Positions 6,925 to 15,352 of a DNA stretch of 34,349 nt are shown one piece after another. The position numbers and the translations under genes are program-made. The number at the start of each line of letters is the position of its first letter. Positions within the stretch are counted from its first letter, which is position 1. The notes under the pieces were generated by a model. That model was not told where the DNA came from. It made no database searches and worked only from the letters and a program-made list of their open reading frames with translations. The stretch is taken from assembly GCA_019235415.1 (NCBI GenBank), contig JAFAKN010000410.1:1-34349 (forward strand). Reading direction: 5' to 3'. Origin of the DNA: Alphaproteobacteria bacterium. GTDB taxonomy: Bacteria; Pseudomonadota; Alphaproteobacteria; Reyranellales; Reyranellaceae.

Positions 6925-8361
6925 TTAAAGTGGCAGCTTTACTCGAGCGCGGAAGCCGCCGCCCGCACGGTTCGCCAACGTTACGTCTCCGCCATGCTCT
7001 CGCGCGATGGTTCGCGCGACGCTGAGGCCGAGACCGACGCCGCCCGCGTCGCGGTTGCGCGAGCGATCCAACTGGTAGAAGGGCGCAAATACCTTTTCAT
7101 GCTCATCGATCGGAATGCCCGGCCCGTCGTCATCGATGGTGACGACGACACCTCCCGGCTTGCGTGCGAGATCGACGCGGGCGGTGCCACCGTATCTGAC
7201 GGCGTTGTCGACGAGATTGGCGACGATACGGCACACCGCGGTCGGCCGACAGCAGATGTTGACGCCGCGTGGCCCCGAGTAGGTGACCGAAGCTCCCGCG
7301 TCGACCGCATCCTCGCAGATATCCTCGATCAGGATGCCGAGATCGAGCAACCGGCGTGGCTCGCGCTTCACGTCATCCCGCGCAAAATCGAGCGTGGCGT
7401 CGATCATGGTATTCATCGCTTCGAGGTCGCCAAACATCTTTCGTTGCTGCTCCTCGTCATCGATGAACTCGGCCCTCAATCGCAACCGGTTGAGCGGCGT
7501 GCGCAAATCGTGTGACATCACTGCCAGCATCGTCGTCCGATCCTCGACAAAACGTCGCAGCCTTTCCTGCATGCGGTTGAAGGCGCGTGTCGCCGCACGC
7601 AGCTCGTGTGGTCCAAGCTCCGGCAGCGGCGGCGCGCTGCTGTCGACGCCAAGCCGCTCCGCCGCCGCTGCAAAATTCCGAATCGGAGCAGCAAGCCGTC
7701 GCGCAGCGAGCACGGACAGCAGCCCGATCAATACGAAGAGCGGACTTACCACGAGCATGAGACGCGGTAGGGAGACCGCGGGGGTCGCATAGTCTGGAAC
7801 CGTGATAACGAGCCACCGCCCGTCCGGCAAAGAAATCTCCACGAGCAAGGCGCACGGTTGCGGCGCGTCTCCTGGGCTCCTAGTCGCGGCACTGCCGCCT
7901 GCACAGGTCCGCCGGTCGGTGGTGACGATGACGCTGCGGTCCGGGGCATCGAGCTCGAATTCGATTAGACGACGGAGAAGATCGAGATGGTCGTCGCGAC
8001 CATCGTTCAGTCCGCCGAATGGTGCCCCGACCAGAGCGAGCTGCAAGTTGGGCCGGGTGGCAGTCGCGACAATATTCGCCAAGTCACCCTCCGGCGCGGA
8101 TGCCATCAGTTTTGCGGCCGCGGCGATGCGAGTTGCGAGGATCTCCGGACTGGCGCCTGTCGAAAAGATGAAGATGGGCTCTCGGCGGCTATTGAAGATG
8201 AAGCCCCCCGAACGCGAAAGAATGACGTGAGTGCCAGGGCGCGACGCAAAATACGCGACGCTGAAGCCGAGAACGACTTCCAGCGCGAGGCCGAGGATTA
8301 TGGCAAGGATGATGGTGAGCGCCATTCGAGCGGCTATCGTGTTGAGACACCAGGGCCTCAT
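6925..8361 (-). CDS. Sensor histidine kinase, partner of the response regulator
   Basis: A 478-residue membrane kinase. TM1 is at about residues 15-38, then a periplasmic sensor region of about 155 residues (roughly 42-198, with two Cys), TM2 at about 200-220, a HAMP linker (about 220-275), the DHp box with phospho-acceptor H284 (MSHDLRTPLNRLRL), and the ATPase domain with N-box (NLVDNAVRYGG), G1 (DDGPGIP, about 411-417) and G2 (GVGLGL, about 441-446). It should autophosphorylate on H284 and pass phosphate to the adjacent regulator. Start ATG 8361 overlaps the regulator's TGA as ATGA, so the two are translationally coupled. The signal sensed is unknown. Confidence 0.95.
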   Translation of the reverse strand: MRPWCLNTIAARMALTIILAIILGLALEVVLGFSVAYFASRPGTHVILSRSGGFIFNSRREPIFIFSTGASPEILATRIAAAAKLMASAPEGDLANIVATATRPNLQLALVGAPFGGLNDGRDDHLDLLRRLIEFELDAPDRSVIVTTDRRTCAGGSAATRSPGDAPQPCALLVEISLPDGRWLVITVPDYATPAVSLPRLMLVVSPLFVLIGLLSVLAARRLAAPIRNFAAAAERLGVDSSAPPLPELGPHELRAATRAFNRMQERLRRFVEDRTTMLAVMSHDLRTPLNRLRLRAEFIDDEEQQRKMFGDLEAMNTMIDATLDFARDDVKREPRRLLDLGILIEDICEDAVDAGASVTYSGPRGVNICCRPTAVCRIVANLVDNAVRYGGTARVDLARKPGGVVVTIDDDGPGIPIDEHEKVFAPFYQLDRSRNRDAGGVGLGLSVARTIAREHGGDVTLANRAGGGFRARVKLPL

Positions 8362-9080
8362 GAATCCTCCCCAATGACGCGAACGGCTACGGAAAGGACA
8401 TAACCTCCGTTTCGCACGGTCCTGATCAAGGCCGGTTCCTTCGGATCGGCCTCGATTTTTCGGCGCAGGCGGCTTATCAGAATGTCGATGCTGCGGTCGA
8501 AGCTGCTGGCGGACCGACCTCGCGCGAGGTCGAGCAACTGATCGCGCGTCAGAACGCGCTGCGGTCGCTCTGCGAGCGCCAAAAGCAGCTCGAACTCACT
8601 GGCACGCAAGGAAACGAGAGCGCTATCCGGCGACACAAGCTGACGCTGCGTCACGTCAAGGCGCCATCCGGCAAATTCCAGGACGCGATTTCGCGAGGTG
8701 TCGAGGTTGATTTCGGGTGCGCCAGCCCGGCGGAGGACAGCGCGAATCCGGGCGAGCAGTTCGCGCGGGTTGGCAGCCTTGGGAAGGTAATCATCGGCAC
8801 CCATTTCGAGGCCGATGATCCGGTCTGTCTCCTCGCCGATTGCGGTGAGCATGATGATCGGAACAGTGCTCTCCGCCCGCAACCGTCGGCACAAGCTCAA
8901 GCCATCTTCGCCCGGTAGCATGAGATCAAGAATGATGAGATTGACTCGAGATGTTTCCAATGCCCGCATCATGGCTCGGCCGTCGGAGGCGACCGAGACG
9001 CGATAGCCGTGCCGCGTCAAGAGTTTCGACAAAAGATTGCAGGTCTCTCGGTCGTCGTCGACGACCAGGAGATGCGGCAT
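8358..9080 (-). CDS. OmpR-family response regulator
   Basis: A 240-residue response regulator. The receiver domain (about 3-115) has acidic pocket D8-D9-D10, phospho-acceptor D52 (LIILDLMLPGEDG), T79 and K101. The C-terminal winged helix (about 140-235) reads SLRASEFELLLALAERP...LTRDQLLDLARGR...RSIDILISRLRRKIE, typical of OmpR/PhoB. ATG 9080 starts right at the receiver; ATG 9152 would add 24 residues with no domain, and neither start has a strong Shine-Dalgarno. First gene of a two-gene operon with the kinase. The 284-base gap to the divergent methyltransferase should contain its promoter; I see no clear operator there. Confidence 0.93.
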   Translation of the reverse strand: MPHLLVVDDDRETCNLLSKLLTRHGYRVSVASDGRAMMRALETSRVNLIILDLMLPGEDGLSLCRRLRAESTVPIIMLTAIGEETDRIIGLEMGADDYLPKAANPRELLARIRAVLRRAGAPEINLDTSRNRVLEFAGWRLDVTQRQLVSPDSALVSLRASEFELLLALAERPQRVLTRDQLLDLARGRSASSFDRSIDILISRLRRKIEADPKEPALIRTVRNGGYVLSVAVRVIGEDS

Positions 9081-9364
9081 CGCGCGAGCGGAACCGGACG
9101 ATCCGATGCCGACGTTGGACTTCGATGATGGAGACAACGTTCCTTCGCCCATACAGCAAGGTTAGCGGATGCGACGCCGGAAGCAGCGACCGAAAAGTGT
9201 ATTCTTGTGTAACTTCTGGCCCGCGCCCCATTGACGGGAGCAGTGCGCAGGCTGTCGTCGAGGCCTTACAGCGAAGCTGCTGTGAAATGCGATGGAATGC
9301 CGTCCAAACTCGGCAACTTCCGGGGCGGGAGGGCATTGAGCCCTTACGACGTCCACAAGAAGCC

Positions 9365-10054
9365 ATGGCTGAACCGCTTTTCGATTCGTACGCCACCGCG
9401 TACGATCAGGCGCTTGCGAGGTCTCTTGCAGCGTCAGGTGAAGGCCGCGACTACTTCGCGCGCGGTCGGATTGGTTGGCTGTCACGCCGCCTGGGTGAGC
9501 TTCATTTCAAGCCCGCGAGCGTGCTCGATTTTGGCTGCGGCGACGGCTTCACCGTGCCTTTGCTCAGGGAAGGCCTCGGCGCGCGCACGGCAGTTGGTGT
9601 CGATGTTTCCGACGAATCGCTTGCAGTCGCGCGAGAACGCCACGCCAGCGAAAGCACAACGTATACGCACCTCGATGTCTACTGGCCAGCGGGAGACCAA
9701 GACCTCGCATACTGCAACGGCGTGTTCCACCATATCCCGCTTGCCGAGCGCGCACGTGCCGTCGCGATAGTGCGCGAGTCACTGAAGCCCAATGGCTTGT
9801 TCTCGCTGTGGGAAAACAATCCGTGGAATCCCGCTACCCTCTACGTGATGTCGCAGTGCGAGTTCGACAAGGATGCGATCACGCTATCGGCGCCTGAGAC
9901 GCGAAAGTTGCTGCGTGCGGGTGGCTTCGAGATCGTCTGCACCGACTTCCGCTTCATCTTTCCGCGTGCCCTGCGGATGATCCGCAAACTCGAGGATTTG
10001 CTGTTCCGTGCGCCGCTCGGTACCCAGTATCAAGTGCTCGCGCGCCGCGCTTAG
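9365..10054 (+). CDS. Class I SAM-dependent methyltransferase
   Basis: A 229-residue protein with the Rossmann SAM-binding motif I VLDFGCGDG (residues 53-61), an acidic motif II (VGVDVSDESL) and the post-motif DLAYCNGVFHHIPLAER, typical of small-molecule class I methyltransferases (Methyltransf_11/12 type). The substrate cannot be assigned. ATG 9365 fits the domain start; only a weak purine run precedes it. It stands alone between the divergent two-component genes and the tRNA gene. Confidence 0.88.
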   Translation: MAEPLFDSYATAYDQALARSLAASGEGRDYFARGRIGWLSRRLGELHFKPASVLDFGCGDGFTVPLLREGLGARTAVGVDVSDESLAVARERHASESTTYTHLDVYWPAGDQDLAYCNGVFHHIPLAERARAVAIVRESLKPNGLFSLWENNPWNPATLYVMSQCEFDKDAITLSAPETRKLLRAGGFEIVCTDFRFIFPRALRMIRKLEDLLFRAPLGTQYQVLARRA

Positions 10055-10112
10055 CCCCGTGTCGCTGCGCTGGTGGGCCTGGAACGCAGTCCGTCTAAGC
10101 GCTTGAAATTGC

Positions 10113-10189
<77 letters not shown>

Positions 10190-10200
10190 GCGACGGCCGG

Positions 10201-10229
10201 ACCATAACGGAGGCGACCGGTCCGCGCAA
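10201..10229 (-). promoter_or_regulatory. Candidate sigma-70 promoter of tRNA-Arg
   Basis: On the minus strand TTGCGC (10229-10224) and TATGGT (10206-10201) are separated by 17 bases and end 11 bases before the tRNA 5' end, which fits -35 and -10 boxes. Confidence 0.45.
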
Positions 10230-10251
10230 CGGAGGGCGGGGCCAGCTGCGC

Positions 10252-11754
10252 TCACACCCGCCTTTCCGCGTCGCGCGCAAAAGTGGCTGCGGCGCGGTTG
10301 ACCAGCGCCTTGCGATCGATCTTGTTGGTGCCGGCCAGCGGCAACTCGTCGACGAACCAGACGGCGCGCGGATGGGCATAGGCCGGCCCATTGTCTAGCG
10401 CGAAGCGGCGCAGGGCGTCCTCGCTCGGCCGCACACCCGGGCGCGGCACCACGAAGGCGACCGGCAGCTGGTACTTGATCTCGTCCCGCACCGGCACGAC
10501 GCAAACTTGCGCCACATCCGGATGGCGGCCCAAGAGTTTCTCGACCTCGCCGGGATAGACGTTCTCGCCGCCGCATTGGAACATGTCGTCGGCGCGCCCC
10601 ACGAAAAAGTAGAACCCGCGGGCGTCGCGGCGCATGACGTCGCCGGTGTCGTACCAACCGTCGATCAGGCGCTTCTTCGTGTCGGCCTCGCGATTCAGGT
10701 AGCCGGTCATCAGGGCAGGCGTGCGGATGTGCAGCACGCCCTGGTCGGCGTCGCCATCGACCAGTCTGAGCTCGAGGCCCTTGCGCGGATAGCCGAGGGC
10801 GCCGGCGGGCTTTGCAATACCGTCGGGATGAGGGCCGAAGGCGATCGGTCCGGATTCGGTCGTGCCCCAGCTGTTGGCAGTTTCTGCCTTGGGGAACAGC
10901 CGGTGCATTTGCTCGAAGAACTCGGGCGTCGAGGGCGCCGAGCCGGTGACTGCGATCGTTACGCAGCTCAAGTCGGCCTCGGCGAGCGCCTCGGTCTCGC
11001 GCATCACCAGCGCCAGCATGGTCGGCACCGAGGTCACCATGTCGATGCGCAGCCGGTCGATGGCACGGATATAGCCCTTGGCCGTGAAGCCGGTCATCAG
11101 CACGATCGTGCCGCCGTTCAGCATGACGAGCTTGGCGCTGAACAGGCCGTTCATGTGGAACAACGGCGCGGCGATGATCGCCTTCCGGCCTTCGATACCG
11201 GGCCGCTGCTCGGGCGTCGCGGTCGTCGCCCAGATGTAGCCGCCGTGCGTCAGCGGCACGCCTTTGGGCAGGCCGGTCGAGCCCGAGGTGTAGAGAACCA
11301 TAGCCACTTCCTCGGGCTTCATGTCGACCGCCTGGAACGGCCCGGGGTCGATCAGCGCGTCAAGCTCTTCGAGGTGCACCGTCGGCACGAGCTCGCTCAC
11401 CAGCGGCGCTCGCTCGGCGTCCGCTACGGCGAGCTTGACGGTCGAGTCCGTCATGATGTGCGCCACCGTCTCGCGCGGCAGCTTGTGATTGACGCAGACC
11501 GACACCAGGCCGGCAGCCATGGTTGCCATGTAGAGCAGCAGGTAGTCGGCGCTGTTGGCAGCCACGATGGCGACCGCCTCGCCACGCCGCAGACCGTGCT
11601 TCAGAAGGCCACGGGCGAGGTTGGCGATCCGCCGGCGGCCCTCACCGTAGCTCAGCCGCAACTCCTCGTCGCCCGCGGGCGAGAGCTGGATGATCAGCGG
11701 CCGGTCGTCGGGCGCGGTGGGGTCGAGAATTGCCGCAAGGTTTTTCAGACTCAA
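10252..11754 (-). CDS. AMP-dependent acyl-CoA synthetase/ligase
   Basis: A 500-residue ANL-superfamily adenylating enzyme. It has the P-loop TSGSTGLPKG (about 156-165), the A5 motif NSWGTTESG (about 294-302), YDTGD (about 368-372) and the C-terminal catalytic Lys motif GTNKIDRK (K478). It should activate a carboxylic acid through an acyl-AMP to a CoA thioester; the acid is not predictable. The start is TTG 11754, preceded by GGAGAG, and overlaps the stop of the upstream SDR gene as TTGA, indicating translational coupling. With the SDR it forms a two-gene unit that probably handles the same acyl substrate. Confidence 0.92.
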   Translation of the reverse strand: MSLKNLAAILDPTAPDDRPLIIQLSPAGDEELRLSYGEGRRRIANLARGLLKHGLRRGEAVAIVAANSADYLLLYMATMAAGLVSVCVNHKLPRETVAHIMTDSTVKLAVADAERAPLVSELVPTVHLEELDALIDPGPFQAVDMKPEEVAMVLYTSGSTGLPKGVPLTHGGYIWATTATPEQRPGIEGRKAIIAAPLFHMNGLFSAKLVMLNGGTIVLMTGFTAKGYIRAIDRLRIDMVTSVPTMLALVMRETEALAEADLSCVTIAVTGSAPSTPEFFEQMHRLFPKAETANSWGTTESGPIAFGPHPDGIAKPAGALGYPRKGLELRLVDGDADQGVLHIRTPALMTGYLNREADTKKRLIDGWYDTGDVMRRDARGFYFFVGRADDMFQCGGENVYPGEVEKLLGRHPDVAQVCVVPVRDEIKYQLPVAFVVPRPGVRPSEDALRRFALDNGPAYAHPRAVWFVDELPLAGTNKIDRKALVNRAAATFARDAERRV

Positions 11755-12497
11755 GGCGCTCTCCGATGAAACTGCGACCCGCCGTAGGACTGGTCGGTCG
11801 GCACGATCTCCATGTAGCTCACGTCCATGCGCTGCGGCGCGCCGAGAACGAACATGACGGCCTCGGCCACGTCGTCAGGCTGCAGGCTGTCGAAGCCCTC
11901 GTAGAAGCGGCGCCGGCCTTCCTCCGGATCGTCGAGCAACGCCAGATGCGCGCCGGTCTCGACACGGCCGGGCGCAATCTCGCTCACCCGCACGCCGCTG
12001 CCGTGCAGGTCGAGCCGGAGCGTGTGGCTGAGGTTGTGAATCGCCGCCTTGGTCATGGCGTAGACCGGCATGCCGGGCAGCGTCCAGGCACCCGCCATCG
12101 AGCCCAGGTTGACGATGTGACCTTGCCCGCGCGCCTTCATGCCGGGCACCGTGGCCGCCAGGCAATTGAGCGCGCCCTTGATGTTGACCTCCATCAGCGC
12201 GTCGATCTCGTCCGGTGCCGCGTCCCACGCAGCGCTCGAGTGCGCCAGGGCCGAGGCGTTGTTGACCAGGATGTCGGCGTTGAGGCCGGGCAGGGCGCTC
12301 ATCACCGCGTCGCGTCGCGAGATGTCGAGCGCAAAGGGCTGGCAGCCGGTCTCGCCGGCCAGCGCCGTCAGGTCGTCGGCCGAGCGCGCGATCGCGAACA
12401 CGTCGATCCCGCTGGTGCAGAGCTGACGCACGATCGCCGCGCCGATGCCGCGGCTGGCGCCGGTCACGATGGCCGAACGATAGCGATCGAGGGACAT
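11751..12497 (-). CDS. Short-chain dehydrogenase/reductase (SDR)
   Basis: A 248-residue classical SDR: cofactor motif TGASRGIG (residues 12-19), NNAS (79-82), and catalytic S133, Y146-xxx-K150 (YAMTK). It is an NAD(P)-dependent oxidoreductase acting on an alcohol or ketone; the substrate is unknown. ATG 12497 has a very strong GAGGAGGAG just upstream. It is the first gene of the unit with the acyl-CoA ligase. Confidence 0.93.
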   Translation of the reverse strand: MSLDRYRSAIVTGASRGIGAAIVRQLCTSGIDVFAIARSADDLTALAGETGCQPFALDISRRDAVMSALPGLNADILVNNASALAHSSAAWDAAPDEIDALMEVNIKGALNCLAATVPGMKARGQGHIVNLGSMAGAWTLPGMPVYAMTKAAIHNLSHTLRLDLHGSGVRVSEIAPGRVETGAHLALLDDPEEGRRRFYEGFDSLQPDDVAEAVMFVLGAPQRMDVSYMEIVPTDQSYGGSQFHRRAP

Positions 12498-12575
12498 GTC
12501 TCCTCCTCTGGCCTCCTTCTTTTGCAAGCGCCTGCGGTCGCGCCTACTGTCTCCATAGCGCAACGGGGGCAGGCC

Positions 12576-12953
12576 ATGGCGAAGAAAGTCTTTCCCGACG
12601 GCACCGAGATCGTGCCGTTTTACGTCCGTACCATCCGCAGCGGGCCGTTCGTGTTCGTGTCGGGAACCACCTCGCTCGATGCCAAAGGCAAGGTGCGCGG
12701 CAAGGACGCCGCCGAGCAGACCACGGTCACCATGCGCAAGATCGAGGCGGCGCTGAAGTCGGCCGGTGCTCGCCTGGCGGATCTGACGCGGCTTGCGATC
12801 TTCGTCACCGACATCCGCGACATGGGCGCCGTCAGCACGGCGCTCGCGAAAGCGCTCAAGGGTACGACGGTCACCTCGACGCTGGTCGCGGTCAGCGCGC
12901 TGGCCGTGCCGAGCCTCCTCGTCGAGATCGAAGCAACGGCTGTCGTCGAGTAA
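12576..12953 (+). CDS. Rid-family (RidA-like) protein, second copy
   Basis: A 125-residue YjgF/UK114-superfamily protein (FVFVSGTTSLDAKGKV..., TVTMRKIEAALKSAGARLADLTRLAIFVTDI, VSALAVPSLLVEIEATAVVE). The Arg found in the PAR motif of true RidA is missing: the C-terminal strand reads VSALAVPSLLVEI. Canonical imine deaminase activity is therefore doubtful and it belongs to another Rid subgroup. ATG 12576 follows GGGGGCAGG. It is divergent from the SDR (78-bp gap) and may act on intermediates of the same pathway. It is clearly different from the Rid protein at 4776-5174. Confidence 0.85.
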   Translation: MAKKVFPDGTEIVPFYVRTIRSGPFVFVSGTTSLDAKGKVRGKDAAEQTTVTMRKIEAALKSAGARLADLTRLAIFVTDIRDMGAVSTALAKALKGTTVTSTLVAVSALAVPSLLVEIEATAVVE

Positions 12954-12955
12954 CG

Positions 12956-13255
12956 TCAGGCCGGTGGGTAAGGCGTGCGGTTGCGCCGCAGAAGCTCCTC
13001 CAGAGTGGCAATGCCTTGGGCGTAGCGACCTTTCTGGCAGTCCAGGCCGGCGCCCACGCGTTCGAGGTCCGGGCCGCCCGACCCCTCGCTGCGCCGCGTG
13101 TTGTACTGGTCGAAGATGGCGCCGAGCTCTGCGCAACGAGCGGCCAGCTTGGGGTCTGTCCGTTGAGCCTCTGTGGTCGGCGCCGACGGAGACGCTGTCT
13201 CCGTGCAGCACGCCAACGTCGTTAGCAGCATCAGGCAGACGAGCCGCCGGCTCAT
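12956..13255 (-). CDS. Small putative lipoprotein, unknown function
   Basis: Start ATG 13255 gives 99 residues with a hydrophobic N-terminus MSRRLVCLMLLTTLACC (lipid-modified Cys probably 16). A mature domain reads RCAELGAIFDQY...RRSEGSGGPD, GAGLDCQKGRYAQGI, LEELLRRNR. The spaced Cys and the RYA(Q/E)GI pattern look conserved rather than random, so I take it as a real small family. ATG 13279 is an in-frame alternative. Only two bases separate its stop from that of the convergent Rid gene. Function unknown. Confidence 0.7.
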   Translation of the reverse strand: MSRRLVCLMLLTTLACCTETASPSAPTTEAQRTDPKLAARCAELGAIFDQYNTRRSEGSGGPDLERVGAGLDCQKGRYAQGIATLEELLRRNRTPYPPA

Positions 13256-13357
13256 CGCGTTTCTCTCTTTCGGGGCCATTGTGGGCGAAGACTATACGGC
13301 GACTATACGACCCTGGGCGCGCGATGTAGTGTCGGTCGCGAACATCGGGGAGCAGGC

Positions 13358-13666
13358 ATGACGGCCCAATCGGCTATTCGCTGGGGAATGGCTTACGGCA
13401 TCGCGGCTTTGGCCGTGGCATGCAGCGATCCCAAGAGCTCGCCCGGCCGGGACGAGGAAACCCGCAGCACCGCAACCACGGTCACCTGGTCCGACGGCAA
13501 GCCGGCCATATCCATCCAGTGCGATACGCCGGGCGGCTGCCAGACGCGCGCCATGGCGATGTGCAACGGCGGCAATTACACCGTGATCACCATGACCAAC
13601 ATGCCGACGCGTGGCGACATGACGCAGGTGCGCGGCCCGGCCTCGACCGTGGTCCGCTGCAGTTAG
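13358..13666 (+). CDS. Small lipoprotein, unknown function
   Basis: A 102-residue product with a hydrophobic N-terminus, a Cys at residue 22 (IAALAVACSDP) and a mature part with four Cys (IQCDTPGGCQTRAMAMCNGGNY..., final VVRCS), suggesting two disulfides in the periplasm. ATG 13358 has GGGGAG six bases upstream. Its TAG (13664-13666) is directly adjacent to the convergent hydrolase stop. No family recognised. Confidence 0.75.
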   Translation: MTAQSAIRWGMAYGIAALAVACSDPKSSPGRDEETRSTATTVTWSDGKPAISIQCDTPGGCQTRAMAMCNGGNYTVITMTNMPTRGDMTQVRGPASTVVRCS

Positions 13667-14713
13667 CTACTCCGGCCGGCCGCGCTTGGAACCCCACAGG
13701 GCGGCGATCTCCGGCTGGGATTGCTGCGCGTCGGCGCCCGACGGCAGCGCGGCCCGGTGATCGTCCATCCACGCAACCACGTCCGCCGCGACCTTGGAGC
13801 CTTCCTTGTCGCGCATCAGCATGTGATAGCCGTTCTTGTAGAACGCCAGCTTGGAGTCCTGGCGCGGCGGCATCACTTCGATCGCCGCCTTCACCGGCCC
13901 CTGCGGCACGATCTTGTCCCCCATTCCGTGCATCATGATGTAGGGCTTGTCGATGCGCGGGGCGGCGGCGCAGGCATCGTCCATCAGGTCGACCAGCCCA
14001 TAGGCCATGTCGAGGCGGGCGTTGCGCAGCCACATCTTGTCCTTGCGGATCTTGTCGATGGTCTTGGGATTGTCGGTCGGCTGGAAATCGATCGAGGTCG
14101 GCCCGTCGGGAAACCACGGGATGGTATGCGCGCCGAACCACAGCGCACCGCTCAACACGGGTCCGAACGTCTTGCGCGAGCGCAACGCCGGCGCCACCAG
14201 GATCAGCCCATCGACGTCGGCGCCTTGATCGGCGGCCACCAGCGCGACGGCGCCGCCCATGCTTTCCCCTGCGAGGTAGATCGGCACGTCGGGATACTTC
14301 TTGCGCAGCAGCACGGCCATCGTTCTGGCGTCGTCCGCCAGCGCCTGGGTGCCCGCCCAGCGGCCGCGCGTCGGGCTGCCGCCGAAGCCTCGCTGGTCAT
14401 AGGCGTAGGTCGTGATGCCGTCCTTCGCCCAGACCTTGGCCGGCTCCTCGAACCCGTTGCGATAGTCGCCGAAGCCGTGCAGGGCGAGGACGATGGCCTG
14501 TGGCGGTCCGTTTGCCGCAGGCCATTCGGCGAGCGGTAGCGCCGTGCCGTCGGCTGCGACATAACGGTCCGCGGTAAGCGACGGCGTGCCGACCGGCTTG
14601 CCCGCCGGAATGACCGTGGGATCGCACGCCGAGAGCATGACCGGCAACAGGGCGGCGGCTATCATCAGTCGCCGCGAGAGGAGGGAGTTCGTGACCGAGC
14701 CTTTTGAAGTCAT
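13667..14713 (-). CDS. Alpha/beta hydrolase (monoacylglycerol-lipase-like), lipid-anchored
   Basis: A 348-residue serine hydrolase with a complete catalytic set: oxyanion motif [10 protein letters not shown] (about 77-86), nucleophile S151 in GESMGG, D266 (HGMGDKIV) and H297 (NGYHMLM). The layout matches the lysophospholipase/monoacylglycerol lipase (Hydrolase_4) family. An N-terminal hydrophobic segment with lipobox MLSAC (Cys30) suggests a lipoprotein in the envelope. The start is uncertain: ATG 14713 (GTG 14716 one codon earlier) overlaps the divergent zinc-finger gene by 23 bases and has no clear Shine-Dalgarno, while ATG 14665 would avoid the overlap and still keep a short signal peptide. 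Confidence 0.88.
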   Translation of the reverse strand: MTSKGSVTNSLLSRRLMIAAALLPVMLSACDPTVIPAGKPVGTPSLTADRYVAADGTALPLAEWPAANGPPQAIVLALHGFGDYRNGFEEPAKVWAKDGITTYAYDQRGFGGSPTRGRWAGTQALADDARTMAVLLRKKYPDVPIYLAGESMGGAVALVAADQGADVDGLILVAPALRSRKTFGPVLSGALWFGAHTIPWFPDGPTSIDFQPTDNPKTIDKIRKDKMWLRNARLDMAYGLVDLMDDACAAAPRIDKPYIMMHGMGDKIVPQGPVKAAIEVMPPRQDSKLAFYKNGYHMLMRDKEGSKVAADVVAWMDDHRAALPSGADAQQSQPEIAALWGSKRGRPE

Positions 14714-14882
14714 CACCGTCGATACTGACCGCGTCGCCTGCGATGGCGGTGGCGGCCCACTAGGGCACCCTAAAGTCTATCTCAGCCTGGGCAAAGAAGG
14801 GCGCATCGAATGCCCCTATTGCAGCCGGCTCTACGTGCTGCGCGACGGCGCCCGGCCGGCGGCCGGCGCGCACGCGCATTGA
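14691..14882 (+). CDS. Zinc-finger (zf-CHCC) domain protein
   Basis: A 63-residue protein. The pattern [17 protein letters not shown] followed by [14 protein letters not shown] gives the C...H...CxxC zinc ligands of the zf-CHCC family, related to the bacterial homologues of complex I subunit NDUFS6. GTG 14691 is supported by a strong GGAGG just upstream. It starts a plus-strand run with the MaoC-like and crotonase genes (10-base gap, then a 1-base gap), so all three are probably one transcript. The exact role is unknown. Confidence 0.85.
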   Translation: MTEPFEVITVDTDRVACDGGGGPLGHPKVYLSLGKEGRIECPYCSRLYVLRDGARPAAGAHAH

Positions 14883-14892
14883 AGGATCGGCC

Positions 14893-15351
14893 GTGAAGCA
14901 GCTCGGCGAAGGCTGGAACTGGCGCGAGCTCGAGATCGGCGACCGCTTCAAGACGTTCGGCCGCACGCTTTTCGAAGCCGACCTTCTGAACTTCGTGACG
15001 CTCTGCGGCTTTTCCGAGGAGTTGTTCACCAACAAGGAATACATCGAGCACCACGCCCCGATGCGCGGCGGCCATCCCGTACCGGGTGCTTTGGTCTTTT
15101 CCATGGCAGAGGGGCTGGTGATCCCGACCACCTTGCAGGGCTCGGGGCTCGCCTTCCTGTCGATGGGCTTCGACATCAAGGGCCCGACCTACGTCGGTGA
15201 CACGATTCACGTCGAAATCGAGGTCAGCGAGATCAAGCCGACGTCCAAGGATCCGTCACGCGCCCTGGTGCGGACGACCAATACCGTCAAGACGCAAAGA
15301 GGCCAGACAGTGCTGGTCTATACGCCGTTGCGCATGATGCAGGGGCGCTGA
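14893..15351 (+). CDS. MaoC-like hot-dog dehydratase
   Basis: A 152-residue hot-dog-fold protein of the MaoC/(R)-enoyl-CoA hydratase type: FKTFGRTLFEADLLNFVTLCG..., with the segment HHAPMRGGHPVPGALVFSMAEGL and the strand FDIKGPTYVGDTIHVEIEV. The motif places it in the MaoC dehydratase family, which hydrates or dehydrates acyl-CoA esters. GTG 14893 is the start, with GAAGGA upstream. One base separates its stop from the crotonase start, which suggests that the two act on the same acyl-CoA. Confidence 0.88.
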   Translation: MKQLGEGWNWRELEIGDRFKTFGRTLFEADLLNFVTLCGFSEELFTNKEYIEHHAPMRGGHPVPGALVFSMAEGLVIPTTLQGSGLAFLSMGFDIKGPTYVGDTIHVEIEVSEIKPTSKDPSRALVRTTNTVKTQRGQTVLVYTPLRMMQGR

Positions 15352-15352
15352 G

